NCBI GenBank assembly: GCA_945866215.1
Contig: CAMBGQ010000007.1
Location: 1 to 57,870, forward strand
Source: Opitutus sp. GAS368
GTDB lineage: Bacteria > Verrucomicrobiota > Verrucomicrobiia > Opitutales > UBA953
DNA: 57,870 nt
Reading direction: 5' to 3'
Of this stretch, positions 1-9,482 are shown one piece after another (positions within the stretch are counted from its first letter, which is position 1; the number at the start of each line of letters is the position of its first letter). Both the position numbers and the translations under genes were made by a program. The notes under the pieces were generated by a model that was given only the letters and a program-made list of their open reading frames with translations, had not been told where the DNA came from and made no database searches.

Positions 1-228
1 TAACAACTAGAGGAGGGGATCGCCCACGTTAACCGAGCTGATCCAGGACTGCAGGCGCGCCCTGGGGCTCGTCGCTGTACTTAGGCAGCGAGCGCGAGAA
101 CGTTGTCGTTCTCGAACGTGATGGTGTTTTTAGCAGTTATAGTGCTGCCGATAGGATTTAAGAGGTTACCGACTACCCTCTGCATGCCGTCGCGATATCT
201 TGGCGGGAATCGAATCCGGAACACCCCC
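1..228 (-). ncRNA. ssrA: tmRNA (transfer-messenger RNA), 3' end cut off by window edge
   Basis: Rescues stalled ribosomes by trans-translation. Read on the minus strand, the 5' end near 228 begins GGGGGTGTTCCGGATTCGA, the conserved tmRNA acceptor and T-arm-like start. It is followed by a GCATGC / GAGGG / CCTCT block equivalent to the helix region after the 5' end in the E. coli RNA. An internal tag frame ends ...NVLALAA-stop, the hallmark of tmRNA tags. The last codons of the tag form a perfect 8-bp stem with an ACAA loop (95-102 pairing with 107-114), which fits helix H5. The later pseudoknots and the 3' CCA end lie before base 1. A 69-residue open frame covering this RNA is only the tag frame read through upstream RNA and is not a separate protein. 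Downstream of the tag, 1-80 shows no gene. Confidence 0.93.
81..134 (-). other. tmRNA proteolysis-tag reading frame
   Basis: Resume codon GCT at 134-132, stop TAA at 83-81. The encoded tag is AKNTITFENDNVLALAA (17 residues including the resume alanine). The C-terminal LALAA is the degron recognised by ClpXP-type proteases in known tmRNA systems. The choice of resume codon is inferred from its position in the A-rich single-stranded stretch and from the alanine at position 1. The tag is longer than the 10 to 11 residues of E. coli. Confidence 0.85.
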
Positions 229-279
229 GAAATGAGACGTCGGTCATTTGCGGGATCCGACTGAGAAGGAACGGTATAC

Positions 280-307
280 ATTATCCTCATTCGGCCGGGA
301 ATGTCAA
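280..307 (-). promoter_or_regulatory. Sigma-70-type promoter of tmRNA
   Basis: On the minus strand a perfect -35 TTGACA (307-302) is followed after 16 bases by GATAAT (285-280). Transcription would start near 272. The mature tmRNA begins near 228, leaving a leader of about 45 nt for removal by RNase P, as is usual for tmRNA. Confidence 0.72.
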
Positions 308-330
308 GGTAGGCGGCCTCATGGGTGGAA

Positions 331-523
331 GCGGTTGGCGGTTAGAGGTTGGCGGTTAGATGAGATGACAGCGGGGAGAGTTGGATGGAGGATGGGGGAT
401 AAACGATAGGGATAGGTCAAAGGTGGGGAGAGGTTGGGGATGGTGAGGCTATGGGATTGTTCAGGATTTGGGTTTTGGGGTGTGTGGTCTGTTCCTATCC
501 GCTAACCGCCAACCGCTAGCCGC
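331..523. repeat. Inverted heptad repeat element (4 + 4 units)
   Basis: The left arm is four contiguous heptads at 331-358: GCGGTTG, GCGGTTA, GAGGTTG, GCGGTTA. The right arm at 496-523 is four heptads of the opposite orientation: TATCCGC, TAACCGC, CAACCGC, TAGCCGC. The 137-base centre is purine-rich and G-rich, and itself shows a period of about 7 around 381-412 (repeated GGAT/CGAT/GGATA steps). No open frame of note lies inside. It fills the gap between the tmRNA promoter and the divergent AEC transporter. A matching element lies at 55684-55802. Confidence 0.8.
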
Positions 524-579
524 TTTGGTGCAAAATTCCCTTTCCTCGTGAGGTGGTCGTGGGATAGTCGGCTTTGTCC

Positions 580-1536
580 ATGAATCTCTTCTCCGCCGAC
601 GTCGCGCTGGCCATCACTCGTCTCGGACTGCTGATTCTGCTTGGCTGGTTCTTAGCCCGCCAAGGTTGGGTAGGGCCTCATGCCCGGCAGCCGCTGATGC
701 GGATGATTATCTGGGTCTTCTTCCCGGCGATGATCTTCTCGCGGGTGAGCGGCAATCCCTTGCTCGCCGTAGGCTCGCAGGCGCTGCTCTACCTCGGCGC
801 CGGCTTCCTGATGATCGTCACGGGCTACGCCGTTGCGACTTTGATCGGCGCGCTCTGCAAGGTTCCCGCCGGCACGACCCGCCGGACCTTCGCCTTCTCG
901 GCGGGGGTCAATAATTTCGGCTATCTCGGCATTCCGGTCACGGCGGCGCTGTTCGATCGGGACGTCATCGGCGTGCTGCTGGTGCATAACGTCGGTGTCG
1001 AGGCGGCGGTGTGGACGGTCGGGGTGGCGATGCTTTCCGGCGAATCCCTGCGCCGCGGGCTCAAGAATCTCCTGCAGCCCATGACGATTGCGTTGTTCGT
1101 GGCGCTGGCGATCAACCTCGCAGGTTACGGCCAAAGCGTCCCGATCGTCTTCGCGAGCGACCTCTGTCATACCATCGGCGAATGTGCCATCCCGATTGGC
1201 ACGCTGCTCACCGGCCTCTACTTGCATGAGGTCATCAAGGACTTCCGGCTGGCGGCGGACGCCCCAGTCTCCTTCGGGGTGATGGCGGTCCGTTGGCTGG
1301 TCATGCCGGCCGTGGTGCTCGCCGCCACGGGCTTCCTCGTCACCGACGATTCCTTACGCAAGGTCATGTTCGTGCAGGCCGCGATGCCTTGCGGAATCTT
1401 CACCTTCCTGATCGTCGAGATGTTCAAGGGAGAAGTCATGGTGTCCCTGCGCTGCTCCGTCATCACGATGCTATGTTGCCCCTTGGTCACCCCGGTGTGG
1501 CTTTACCTGGGCGCCCGGTGGTTAGGGCTGTCCTGA
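580..1536 (+). CDS. AEC-family (auxin efflux carrier type) transporter
   Basis: Integral membrane permease of about 318 residues, the usual size for the Mem_trans/AEC family, with around ten hydrophobic segments in two blocks and a polar loop near the middle. The N-terminal GRxG-like stretch after helix 1, the NxxxxGxPxxxALF motif (NNFGYLGIPVTAALF) and the C-terminal PxG-x-FxxxxMF segment match the family. Bacterial members export small organic anions such as malate or related acids; the substrate cannot be told here. An in-frame TTG lies two codons upstream, and ATG 580 is preferred. It stands alone, with lipoprotein genes starting 48 bases downstream. Confidence 0.82.
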   Translation: MNLFSADVALAITRLGLLILLGWFLARQGWVGPHARQPLMRMIIWVFFPAMIFSRVSGNPLLAVGSQALLYLGAGFLMIVTGYAVATLIGALCKVPAGTTRRTFAFSAGVNNFGYLGIPVTAALFDRDVIGVLLVHNVGVEAAVWTVGVAMLSGESLRRGLKNLLQPMTIALFVALAINLAGYGQSVPIVFASDLCHTIGECAIPIGTLLTGLYLHEVIKDFRLAADAPVSFGVMAVRWLVMPAVVLAATGFLVTDDSLRKVMFVQAAMPCGIFTFLIVEMFKGEVMVSLRCSVITMLCCPLVTPVWLYLGARWLGLS

Positions 1537-1584
1537 GCATCCTTTACTTGTGGGCGGGGTGGGTTAGTCTCGAAGGGTCACTTC

Positions 1585-2964
1585 GTGCGGCCGTCCCTCC
1601 TCATCCTGATGCTCTGCCTGAGCGGCTGCGCGACGTATGTCGATCGCGGTCCTCGCGTGCGCGTGGCGGTGGAGGAAGGGGACTACGCCACCGCGGCGAC
1701 CGTTGCGCAGGCCTTCGCGGTTGCCACGCCGAAGGATGCCTTGGTCTGGAATCTCGATGCGGCCACCGCTTTGCGTGCCCAAGGGAAACTCCAGGAAAGC
1801 AGCCGGCTGTTGGAACAGGTCGAGGCGGCTTTTCGCGTGGAGGAGGAACGGCCTGGCTTCTCGGTCTCCGAAGCAACCCTCGCGGCCTTCACCAATGGCT
1901 ATGCGGAGGCCTATCGTCCCAAACCCGCCGATCGAATCTACGCCTCGACTTACCAAGCCTTGAATCGGATGGAGTTAGGCGATGTCAGCGGGGCCCGCGT
2001 CGCGATGGCTCGGCTCCGCTTCGTCCAGCAAGCCTTTGGTGCTGGCCAGCTTTACGTTAAACCGAAGGGGGATGGACAGTATGACCTCGCGCAGGCCGCT
2101 CAAGATCAGCGGACCCAGGACGGCCTTGGGATGGTCGCGGAGAATTTCATGAGCCTGGCGGCCGAGGGTTCCTACGACGATGCCTTCAGCCACTGGCTCC
2201 AAGGAATGTTCTTTTTGCGACTTGGTCAGGATCCGTCCGATCGCGAGAAGGCCCGCAAGGAGTTGCTGGCTGCGACGCAGCTTAACGGAGTCAACGAGGC
2301 CTTCCGCCGCGACCTGAAGGAAGCAGAAGCCCCGGCGATCGAAGGGCAGGGGATGATGGTCTACGTCGTCGCCGAGACGGGCATGTGTCCGGAGTGGTAT
2401 CAGCAACGTATCGACATTCCGCTTTTCATCGTCTCCGCACGTGTACCCTACGTCAGTGTCGCGCTCCCGGCGATCCGGCCCTCCGGCCTGAATTATAATC
2501 TGAAGCTCAAATTGGACGCTCAGGACATCGCGCTGCCTTTGGCGAGCCGCCCGGACGCCCTCATCGCTAAGCACTACGAAGCGGCCCTTCCGGGCATCCA
2601 AGCCAAGGCCTTCACGTCCGCCGCCGTCAAAGCCACGGCCAGCTACCTGATCAACAAATCGTCTGAAGAAGCCGCCCAGCGCCAAGATGCCGGCTCCGGG
2701 GCGGCGCTCTGGTCCATCGCCACCAGGGTCGGTACGGGCCTTTACATGGCTGGGACCACCGAGGCCGACCTCCGCCATTGGTCGGGGCTACCCGCCCGTT
2801 TCTCCGTGGCAAGATTCGAGGCCAAGCCTGGGCAGAAACTGACCGTCGTCGGTCACCCGGAGGCCACATTGACGCTGCCGGCAGGTAAGGTTCTGCTTGT
2901 AAGCCTCAAGTCCACGCAGGAAAATCACTCTATCGTCCTGCGCTGCACCCCTCTCGTCCCATGA
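1585..2964 (+). CDS. COG3014-like lipoprotein
   Basis: Exported lipoprotein of 459 residues. The N-terminus is a short hydrophobic leader ending in lipobox LSGC, with the lipidated Cys at residue 15. The first third is helical and TPR-like (alternating Ala/Leu-rich repeats). The rest resembles the uncharacterised COG3014 family. It starts with GTG. Its stop overlaps the start of the next gene by four bases (ATGA), so it is translationally coupled to ycfL, with lpoB close behind. In gammaproteobacteria this family is a known neighbour of ycfL and lpoB. The function is unknown; a role in regulating peptidoglycan synthesis at the outer membrane is inferred from context only. Confidence 0.75.
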   Translation: MRPSLLILMLCLSGCATYVDRGPRVRVAVEEGDYATAATVAQAFAVATPKDALVWNLDAATALRAQGKLQESSRLLEQVEAAFRVEEERPGFSVSEATLAAFTNGYAEAYRPKPADRIYASTYQALNRMELGDVSGARVAMARLRFVQQAFGAGQLYVKPKGDGQYDLAQAAQDQRTQDGLGMVAENFMSLAAEGSYDDAFSHWLQGMFFLRLGQDPSDREKARKELLAATQLNGVNEAFRRDLKEAEAPAIEGQGMMVYVVAETGMCPEWYQQRIDIPLFIVSARVPYVSVALPAIRPSGLNYNLKLKLDAQDIALPLASRPDALIAKHYEAALPGIQAKAFTSAAVKATASYLINKSSEEAAQRQDAGSGAALWSIATRVGTGLYMAGTTEADLRHWSGLPARFSVARFEAKPGQKLTVVGHPEATLTLPAGKVLLVSLKSTQENHSIVLRCTPLVP

Positions 2965-3392
2965 ACAAGTTATTGCCTCTCCTTGCGCTCGGTCTGCTGG
3001 CCGGTTGCACCACCGTCCTCGAAACTGGCGACCGTATCGAGCGCGGTCTGAATCCGCCCTCCGCCGTCAACTACGCTACCACGAAGCCCGAAGGGGGTTT
3101 TTCGACGCAGCTGAACGACAATCGTGTCGGCAACAAGGTGGAGCTGCTCGCCGCCCGTAAGTCGAAGACCGAGGGCGGTTACACGCGCGTCCAGTTCGAC
3201 CTCCGCAACGGATCTCACCTGCGCCAAAACCTTAACGTCAGCTTCGAATGGCTCGCCGCCGACGGCACCGTGACCGAAAGCCAGCCTAACTGGATTGCGA
3301 CCCCGCTTGAGCCGGGCGCCCTCACCACCATCACCGCCACCGCGCTCAAGTCGCAATCGGCCGAGTGCCGCCTTCGCCTTATCTCTCGCTAA
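2961..3392 (+). CDS. ycfL: YcfL family (DUF1425) lipoprotein
   Basis: Small lipoprotein of 143 residues with a signal peptide and lipobox LAGC (Cys16). The body holds the YcfL pattern: a central beta strand stretch with RVQFDLRN, then FEWLAADG and a C-terminal AxxCRLRL strand. It overlaps the upstream COG3014-like gene by ATGA and is followed after 8 bases by lpoB, the same order as the E. coli ycfL-lpoB pair. The function is not established; YcfL is thought to act with the LpoB system at the outer membrane. Confidence 0.8.
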   Translation: MNKLLPLLALGLLAGCTTVLETGDRIERGLNPPSAVNYATTKPEGGFSTQLNDNRVGNKVELLAARKSKTEGGYTRVQFDLRNGSHLRQNLNVSFEWLAADGTVTESQPNWIATPLEPGALTTITATALKSQSAECRLRLISR

Positions 3393-3400
3393 TTCCCCCC

Positions 3401-3940
3401 ATGAACAAGCTCTCCCTCCTGGCCTGCGCCGTCCTCATCGTCGGTTGCGGCACGCCCGCCACCTACAAAGACCCGAGCGGACGTGAACTCGTGGTCAGCC
3501 TCGACAAGGTGAACATCCAGGACTTCGCCACCGCGGGCTCGCAGATGCTCCAGTCGATGATCTCATCCCCGTCCTTCGCCAAGGGCGCGCCGGTGCTGCA
3601 GCTCGGCTCGATCACCAACGACACCGCTGACAACTTCGACACCGCCTTGCTGCTGTCGAAGCTCACCGTGCCCCTGGTCAACGCCGGACGCGTCACGTTG
3701 CTCGACAACGACGCCACCGCCAACGCCGCCCGCGCCGCGGCCGGCTCCAGCGCCAACGTCCCTCGCGCCGAATATGTGCTCAAGGGTAAGATTCTGGAAG
3801 ACCGCGCCAATGCCGGCAGCACTCGGCAGGGCTCGTTCATTTTCCAGCTGACCCTCGTCGAGGTGAAGCGGGGCGTCGCCGTCTGGACCGAGGAGAAGAT
3901 TGTCACCAAGCAGGGCACCAAGAACGCCGTCGGTTTCTGA
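3401..3940 (+). CDS. lpoB: Penicillin-binding protein activator LpoB
   Basis: Outer-membrane lipoprotein of 179 residues that in E. coli reaches through the peptidoglycan to stimulate the bifunctional synthase PBP1b. It has a signal peptide and lipobox VGC at residues 14-16. The mature domain carries family features: RELVVSLDKVNIQDF near residue 30, LQLGSITNDTADNFDT, a helix ending with LTVPLVNAGRV, and YVLKGKILEDRA plus QLTLVEVKRGVAVW towards the end. ATG 3401 directly follows a run of six C, with no Shine-Dalgarno. It is the last gene of the three-gene lipoprotein operon. Confidence 0.85.
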   Translation: MNKLSLLACAVLIVGCGTPATYKDPSGRELVVSLDKVNIQDFATAGSQMLQSMISSPSFAKGAPVLQLGSITNDTADNFDTALLLSKLTVPLVNAGRVTLLDNDATANAARAAAGSSANVPRAEYVLKGKILEDRANAGSTRQGSFIFQLTLVEVKRGVAVWTEEKIVTKQGTKNAVGF

Positions 3941-3991
3941 CAAAACGTCGTCGTCATTTGACCTTCTTTCGACCTGCGTCTCCCTCCGGTG

Positions 3992-5032
3992 ATGCAGGTT
4001 GATTTTTTGATTGTTGGCCAAGGCTTAGCGGGCTCGTTGCTCGCGAAGGAACTGCTGCGTCGCGGCCGCACGGTCCATATTGTCGATGATGGATGGAAGT
4101 CCGCCGCCTCGCAGGTCGCGGCCGGATTGATGACGCCGCTGACCGGTCGCCGTTTCACGCTGACCAAGGATTACCCCGAACTCTATGCGGCGGCGAAGCG
4201 TCGCCTGACGGTGCTCGGCGTGTTCCGTCTGACCGAAGTCTACCGGATGTTCGTGGACGAGGAGCAGCGCGCTCGGGGGCTCAAGCGCACCGAATGTACG
4301 AGTTGCCGGCCGTTTATCACCCGGCTCACGGCGCGGCGCGGGGAAGTGGACGGCGATCTGAACGATGAGTTCGGCGGCGCCTTGATGGAAGGTGCGTGGG
4401 TCGATCTGCCCCGGATGCTCACTGATATCCGGCAAGAACTGCAGGCCGCCGCTTGCCTGACCGAAGCGGCCTTTGACCCCGCCGACGCCGTGGTCGATGC
4501 CGAAGGCGTCACCTGGCGCCAGGTCCACGCCGGCGCCATCATCTATTGCGACGGCTACAAGTCCGCCCTCCGCGGTCCGTTCAAGTATCTGCCTTGGCAG
4601 CCGGCGAAGGGTGAGGCGGTCACCTTGCGTGCCTCCGTCGCCGACAAGCCCTTCATCCTGAATCGTGAAGGTTGGGCCTTACCTCTCGGTCAGGGCGTCT
4701 GGCGCACTGGGACTAATTGGCAGTGGGATCAGCTCAATGAGACCCCGACCGAGCCCCAGAAGGATAAACTGGTCCGCCGTTTCCAGAGCTATTTCGGCCA
4801 GGAGGTCCAGGTCGACGTCACCGCACACGTTGCCGGCGTCCGGCCCTGCACGGCGGATAACCACCCGTTCATGGGCACGCATCCGCGGCAGGGGCGGACG
4901 CATTTATTCAACGGACTTGGTCCGCGTGGCACCGTCTGGGCGCCGCTCATGGCCGATGAGATGGCCGCCTACCTTTGCGAGGGCACGGCGTTGCGGAAAG
5001 AATGTAACCTTGCGCGGTTCCCCGCGGCGTAG
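3992..5032 (+). CDS. FAD-dependent oxidoreductase (DAO/glycine-oxidase-like)
   Basis: Single-domain flavoprotein of about 346 residues. The N-terminal FAD site reads FLIVGQGLAGSLLAKELLRRG, a GxGxxG Rossmann motif followed by an acidic end of strand 2 (VDD). The C-terminal block HVAGVRPCTADNHPFMG ... GLGPRGTVWAPLMA is typical of the DAO superfamily (ThiO, MnmC C-terminal domain), where it closes the flavin site. It would oxidise an amine or hydroxy acid; the substrate is unknown. A GTG lies one codon before the ATG. The gene ends 2 bases from the convergent aroQ stop. Confidence 0.78.
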   Translation: MQVDFLIVGQGLAGSLLAKELLRRGRTVHIVDDGWKSAASQVAAGLMTPLTGRRFTLTKDYPELYAAAKRRLTVLGVFRLTEVYRMFVDEEQRARGLKRTECTSCRPFITRLTARRGEVDGDLNDEFGGALMEGAWVDLPRMLTDIRQELQAAACLTEAAFDPADAVVDAEGVTWRQVHAGAIIYCDGYKSALRGPFKYLPWQPAKGEAVTLRASVADKPFILNREGWALPLGQGVWRTGTNWQWDQLNETPTEPQKDKLVRRFQSYFGQEVQVDVTAHVAGVRPCTADNHPFMGTHPRQGRTHLFNGLGPRGTVWAPLMADEMAAYLCEGTALRKECNLARFPAA

Positions 5033-5034
5033 GC

Positions 5035-5505
5035 TTATTTCTTCTTCGCCTTGGCGGCCCGGGTGGGTTTCGCCTTGGCCTTGGCGACCAGGAAGTCGAC
5101 CGCGAGCAGGTAACCTTCGAAGCCCAGGCCAGTGATCACGCCTTCGCAGGCGGAGGCCGTGACGGACTTATGGCGGAATTCTTCACGCTTATAGATATTC
5201 GAGATGTGTACCTCGACGGCGCGCAGGCCGCTGCCGGCGATGGAGTCGCGGAGGGCGACCGAGACGTGGGTGTGGCCTCCCGGATTTATGACCAAGAACT
5301 TCACGCCCTTATCGGCCCACTTCGCGATCGTGTCGATGATCTCGCCTTCGTGATTGGATTGGAAGAAGCGGGTCTTCGCGCCGGCGGCCTTGGCATGCTT
5401 CTCGATGAGCTTCTCGAGGTCGCCGAGCGTCTGGGTGCCGTAGACCTCCGGCTCACGCTTGCCGAGTCGGTCGAGGTTGGGGCCATTGATGACGCCGATT
5501 TCCAT
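5035..5505 (-). CDS. aroQ: Type II 3-dehydroquinate dehydratase
   Basis: Third step of the shikimate pathway, dehydrating 3-dehydroquinate to 3-dehydroshikimate. The dodecameric type II fold is recognised by INGPNLDRLGKREPEVYG with the catalytic Tyr22 and flexible-loop Arg17, by FFQSNHEGEIID, by NPGGHTHVSVALRDSI, and by VEVHISNIYKREEFR with the general-acid His. The length is 156 residues. The last 15 or so are a Lys/Ala-rich tail absent from standard enzymes. The gene stands alone, divergent from the protease inhibitor at 5610. Confidence 0.95.
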   Translation of the reverse strand: MEIGVINGPNLDRLGKREPEVYGTQTLGDLEKLIEKHAKAAGAKTRFFQSNHEGEIIDTIAKWADKGVKFLVINPGGHTHVSVALRDSIAGSGLRAVEVHISNIYKREEFRHKSVTASACEGVITGLGFEGYLLAVDFLVAKAKAKPTRAAKAKKK

Positions 5506-5575
5506 GTATTAGGACTAGGGATTCGGATGGCTGGAGCAAGATGGAATCCCGCCCCCGTCCCTTGCCTCTAGCACT

Positions 5576-5603
5576 TTGACAGGCCTCAGGGATATGGCTT
5601 AAT
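5576..5603 (+). promoter_or_regulatory. Promoter of the chagasin-like gene
   Basis: A perfect TTGACA at 5576-5581 is followed after 16 bases by CTTAAT (5598-5603). The expected start of transcription is within a base or two of the ATG at 5610, implying a leaderless or near-leaderless mRNA. Confidence 0.5.
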
Positions 5604-5609
5604 GAGCTG

Positions 5610-5999
5610 ATGCTGTATTTAGCGTCTCTCTGTTGCATCCTTTGCGCCGCCGCAGACCCACGGCCTTTGCACGTGGTCGTGCCCTCCGAGCAGGTGACAA
5701 AGGTTACCGTAGGTGAGATTTTTGAAGTCTCCTTAATTGGCAACCCTAGCACCGGACGATCTTGGCAAGCCGTTGGGATTCCTGCCAGTTTAGAACAAGT
5801 GGGCCAGCCCAGGTACGAGGCGATACCCTACGTCGATTCGCTGAAGGTGAGGCCGAGCGGCCCGCGGCCCGGCGCGCCGATGTTGTGTGTTTTTACTTTC
5901 CGGGCAAAGTCCGCCTCCAAAGGCGCTATTGCTTTTAGGATGGCTAGCGCGTCGGGATTTGAGACCGCCGAAATCAAGTTCGTCGTCCAAGGGAAATAG
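5610..5999 (+). CDS. Chagasin-like (MEROPS I42) cysteine-protease inhibitor, secreted
   Basis: 129 residues with a short signal peptide (about residues 1-15, ending CAAA). The mature part resembles the I42 inhibitors that block papain-like proteases with three loops. Loop L2 is clear: IGNPSTGRSWQ corresponds to the NPTTGYxW motif. A glycine-bearing L4-like segment (RPGAP) and the following FTFRAKSASKGAIAF strand pair fit the fold. The usual RPW of loop L6 is missing; ASASGFE stands in its place. It has its own promoter and ends at a terminator. Confidence is limited because only one of the three contact loops is canonical. Confidence 0.66.
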   Translation: MLYLASLCCILCAAADPRPLHVVVPSEQVTKVTVGEIFEVSLIGNPSTGRSWQAVGIPASLEQVGQPRYEAIPYVDSLKVRPSGPRPGAPMLCVFTFRAKSASKGAIAFRMASASGFETAEIKFVVQGK

Positions 6000-6027
6000 A
6001 AAGCCCTCGGATAATCCCGAGGGCTTT
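6000..6027. terminator. Bidirectional intrinsic terminator
   Basis: An 11-bp perfect stem AAAGCCCTCGG / CCGAGGGCTTT with a 6-base loop lies between the convergent ends of the chagasin-like gene (5999) and acnA (6050). A tails on one side and T-rich bases on the other allow use in both directions. Confidence 0.85.
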
Positions 6028-6049
6028 GCTTGGTCTTTATCCGTGAACC

Positions 6050-8743
<2,694 letters not shown>

Positions 8744-8796
8744 GGCAGGTGTTCGGTAGGAAAGGTGGGTGTCGCCGCAGGTAGGCGGGTGAGTAG

Positions 8797-8838
8797 CCAA
8801 AAGCAAAGAAGGCGGACGGGGCAAGCCCGACCGCCTTC
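8797..8838 (-). terminator. Intrinsic terminator after the peroxiredoxin gene
   Basis: Stem GAAGGCGG (8808-8815) pairs with CCGCCTTC (8831-8838). An inner CGGG/CCCG stem extends it. On the minus strand it is followed by the T-rich run TTTGCTTTTGG. Its position between prx and acnA also argues against an acnA start upstream of 8743. Confidence 0.85.
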
Positions 8839-8857
8839 AAATAAGCCCTGCTGACGC

Positions 8858-9343
8858 TTAGGCTTCGACGGCCTTCTTGATCTTGGCGAAGTTCGGCATC
8901 GAGGACGGGTCGCGCTTCACTTCGGAATGGATCACATTGCCGGCCTTGTCGGCCACGAAGACGGAGCGCTTGGCCACATTAAGGAGGCCGGTCTTCTCGG
9001 GAATCACGCGGGTATCCTTGACCTTGAAGGCCTTGAGGGCGACGCGGTTGAAGTCCGAGACGAGGGTGACGCTGATGCTGGACTGCTTGGCCCAAGCTTC
9101 CTGAGCGAAGGGGGAGTCCACGGAGATGGCGATGACGTCAGCGCCCAGTTTCTTGTATTCGTCGAGCAACCCGGTCACTTTGCAGAGTTCGTCGGTGCAA
9201 AAGGACGTGAAGGCGAGGGGGAAGAAGAGGATGACGGTCTTACCCTTGCCGACATTACGGCGGAGGCTGACATCGGCCAGGCCGGCGTCGGTCTTCTGCT
9301 TGAGGGAGATTTCAGGGAGAGGCTGACCGATTTTTAGGGGCAT
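8858..9343 (-). CDS. Peroxiredoxin (AhpC/TSA family)
   Basis: Thiol peroxidase of 161 residues reducing hydrogen peroxide or organic peroxides. The peroxidatic site is PLAFTSFCTDELC, corresponding to PxxFTxxC; a second Cys five residues later could resolve within the same subunit, as in AhpE/Bcp-like enzymes. DVIAISVDSPFAQEAWAK is the standard strand-helix after the active site. The reducing partner is unknown. ATG 9343 gives MPLKIGQPLPEISL, the normal N-terminus; upstream in-frame codons are rejected because they run through the promoter region. A strong terminator follows. Confidence 0.92.
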   Translation of the reverse strand: MPLKIGQPLPEISLKQKTDAGLADVSLRRNVGKGKTVILFFPLAFTSFCTDELCKVTGLLDEYKKLGADVIAISVDSPFAQEAWAKQSSISVTLVSDFNRVALKAFKVKDTRVIPEKTGLLNVAKRSVFVADKAGNVIHSEVKRDPSSMPNFAKIKKAVEA

Positions 9344-9482
9344 GGTATGGGGGAGTAGGGGTTCATAGGAGTATTTGCCCCAAATACGGGGGCTTGCAAG
9401 GATGTAGGCGGTAAAATGGCAATAATGCCCATTTTTTACTGTCGTCGGGCTGAAATGCTGCCCACAAAGGTCATTTTCCTCA

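Noticed and set aside
201-228. Possible tRNA from the GGATTCGATTCCC sequence
   Set aside because: It resembles a T-arm but belongs to the tmRNA 5' end; no anticodon arm or full cloverleaf is found around it.
81-290. 69-residue minus-strand open frame
   Set aside because: It is the tmRNA tag frame extended upstream through structural RNA and leader; only the last 17 codons are translated as a tag.
331-523. CRISPR array
   Set aside because: Repeats are 7 bases, contiguous and inverted, with no unique spacers and no cas genes.
1293-2060. 255-residue plus-strand frame bridging the transporter and lipoprotein genes
   Set aside because: Overlaps both genes in another frame and is Arg/Gly-rich, as out-of-frame high-GC sequence is.
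8744-8824. N-terminal extension of aconitase to 8824
   Set aside because: The stretch contains the peroxiredoxin terminator and reads as non-conserved sequence; family alignment supports 8743.
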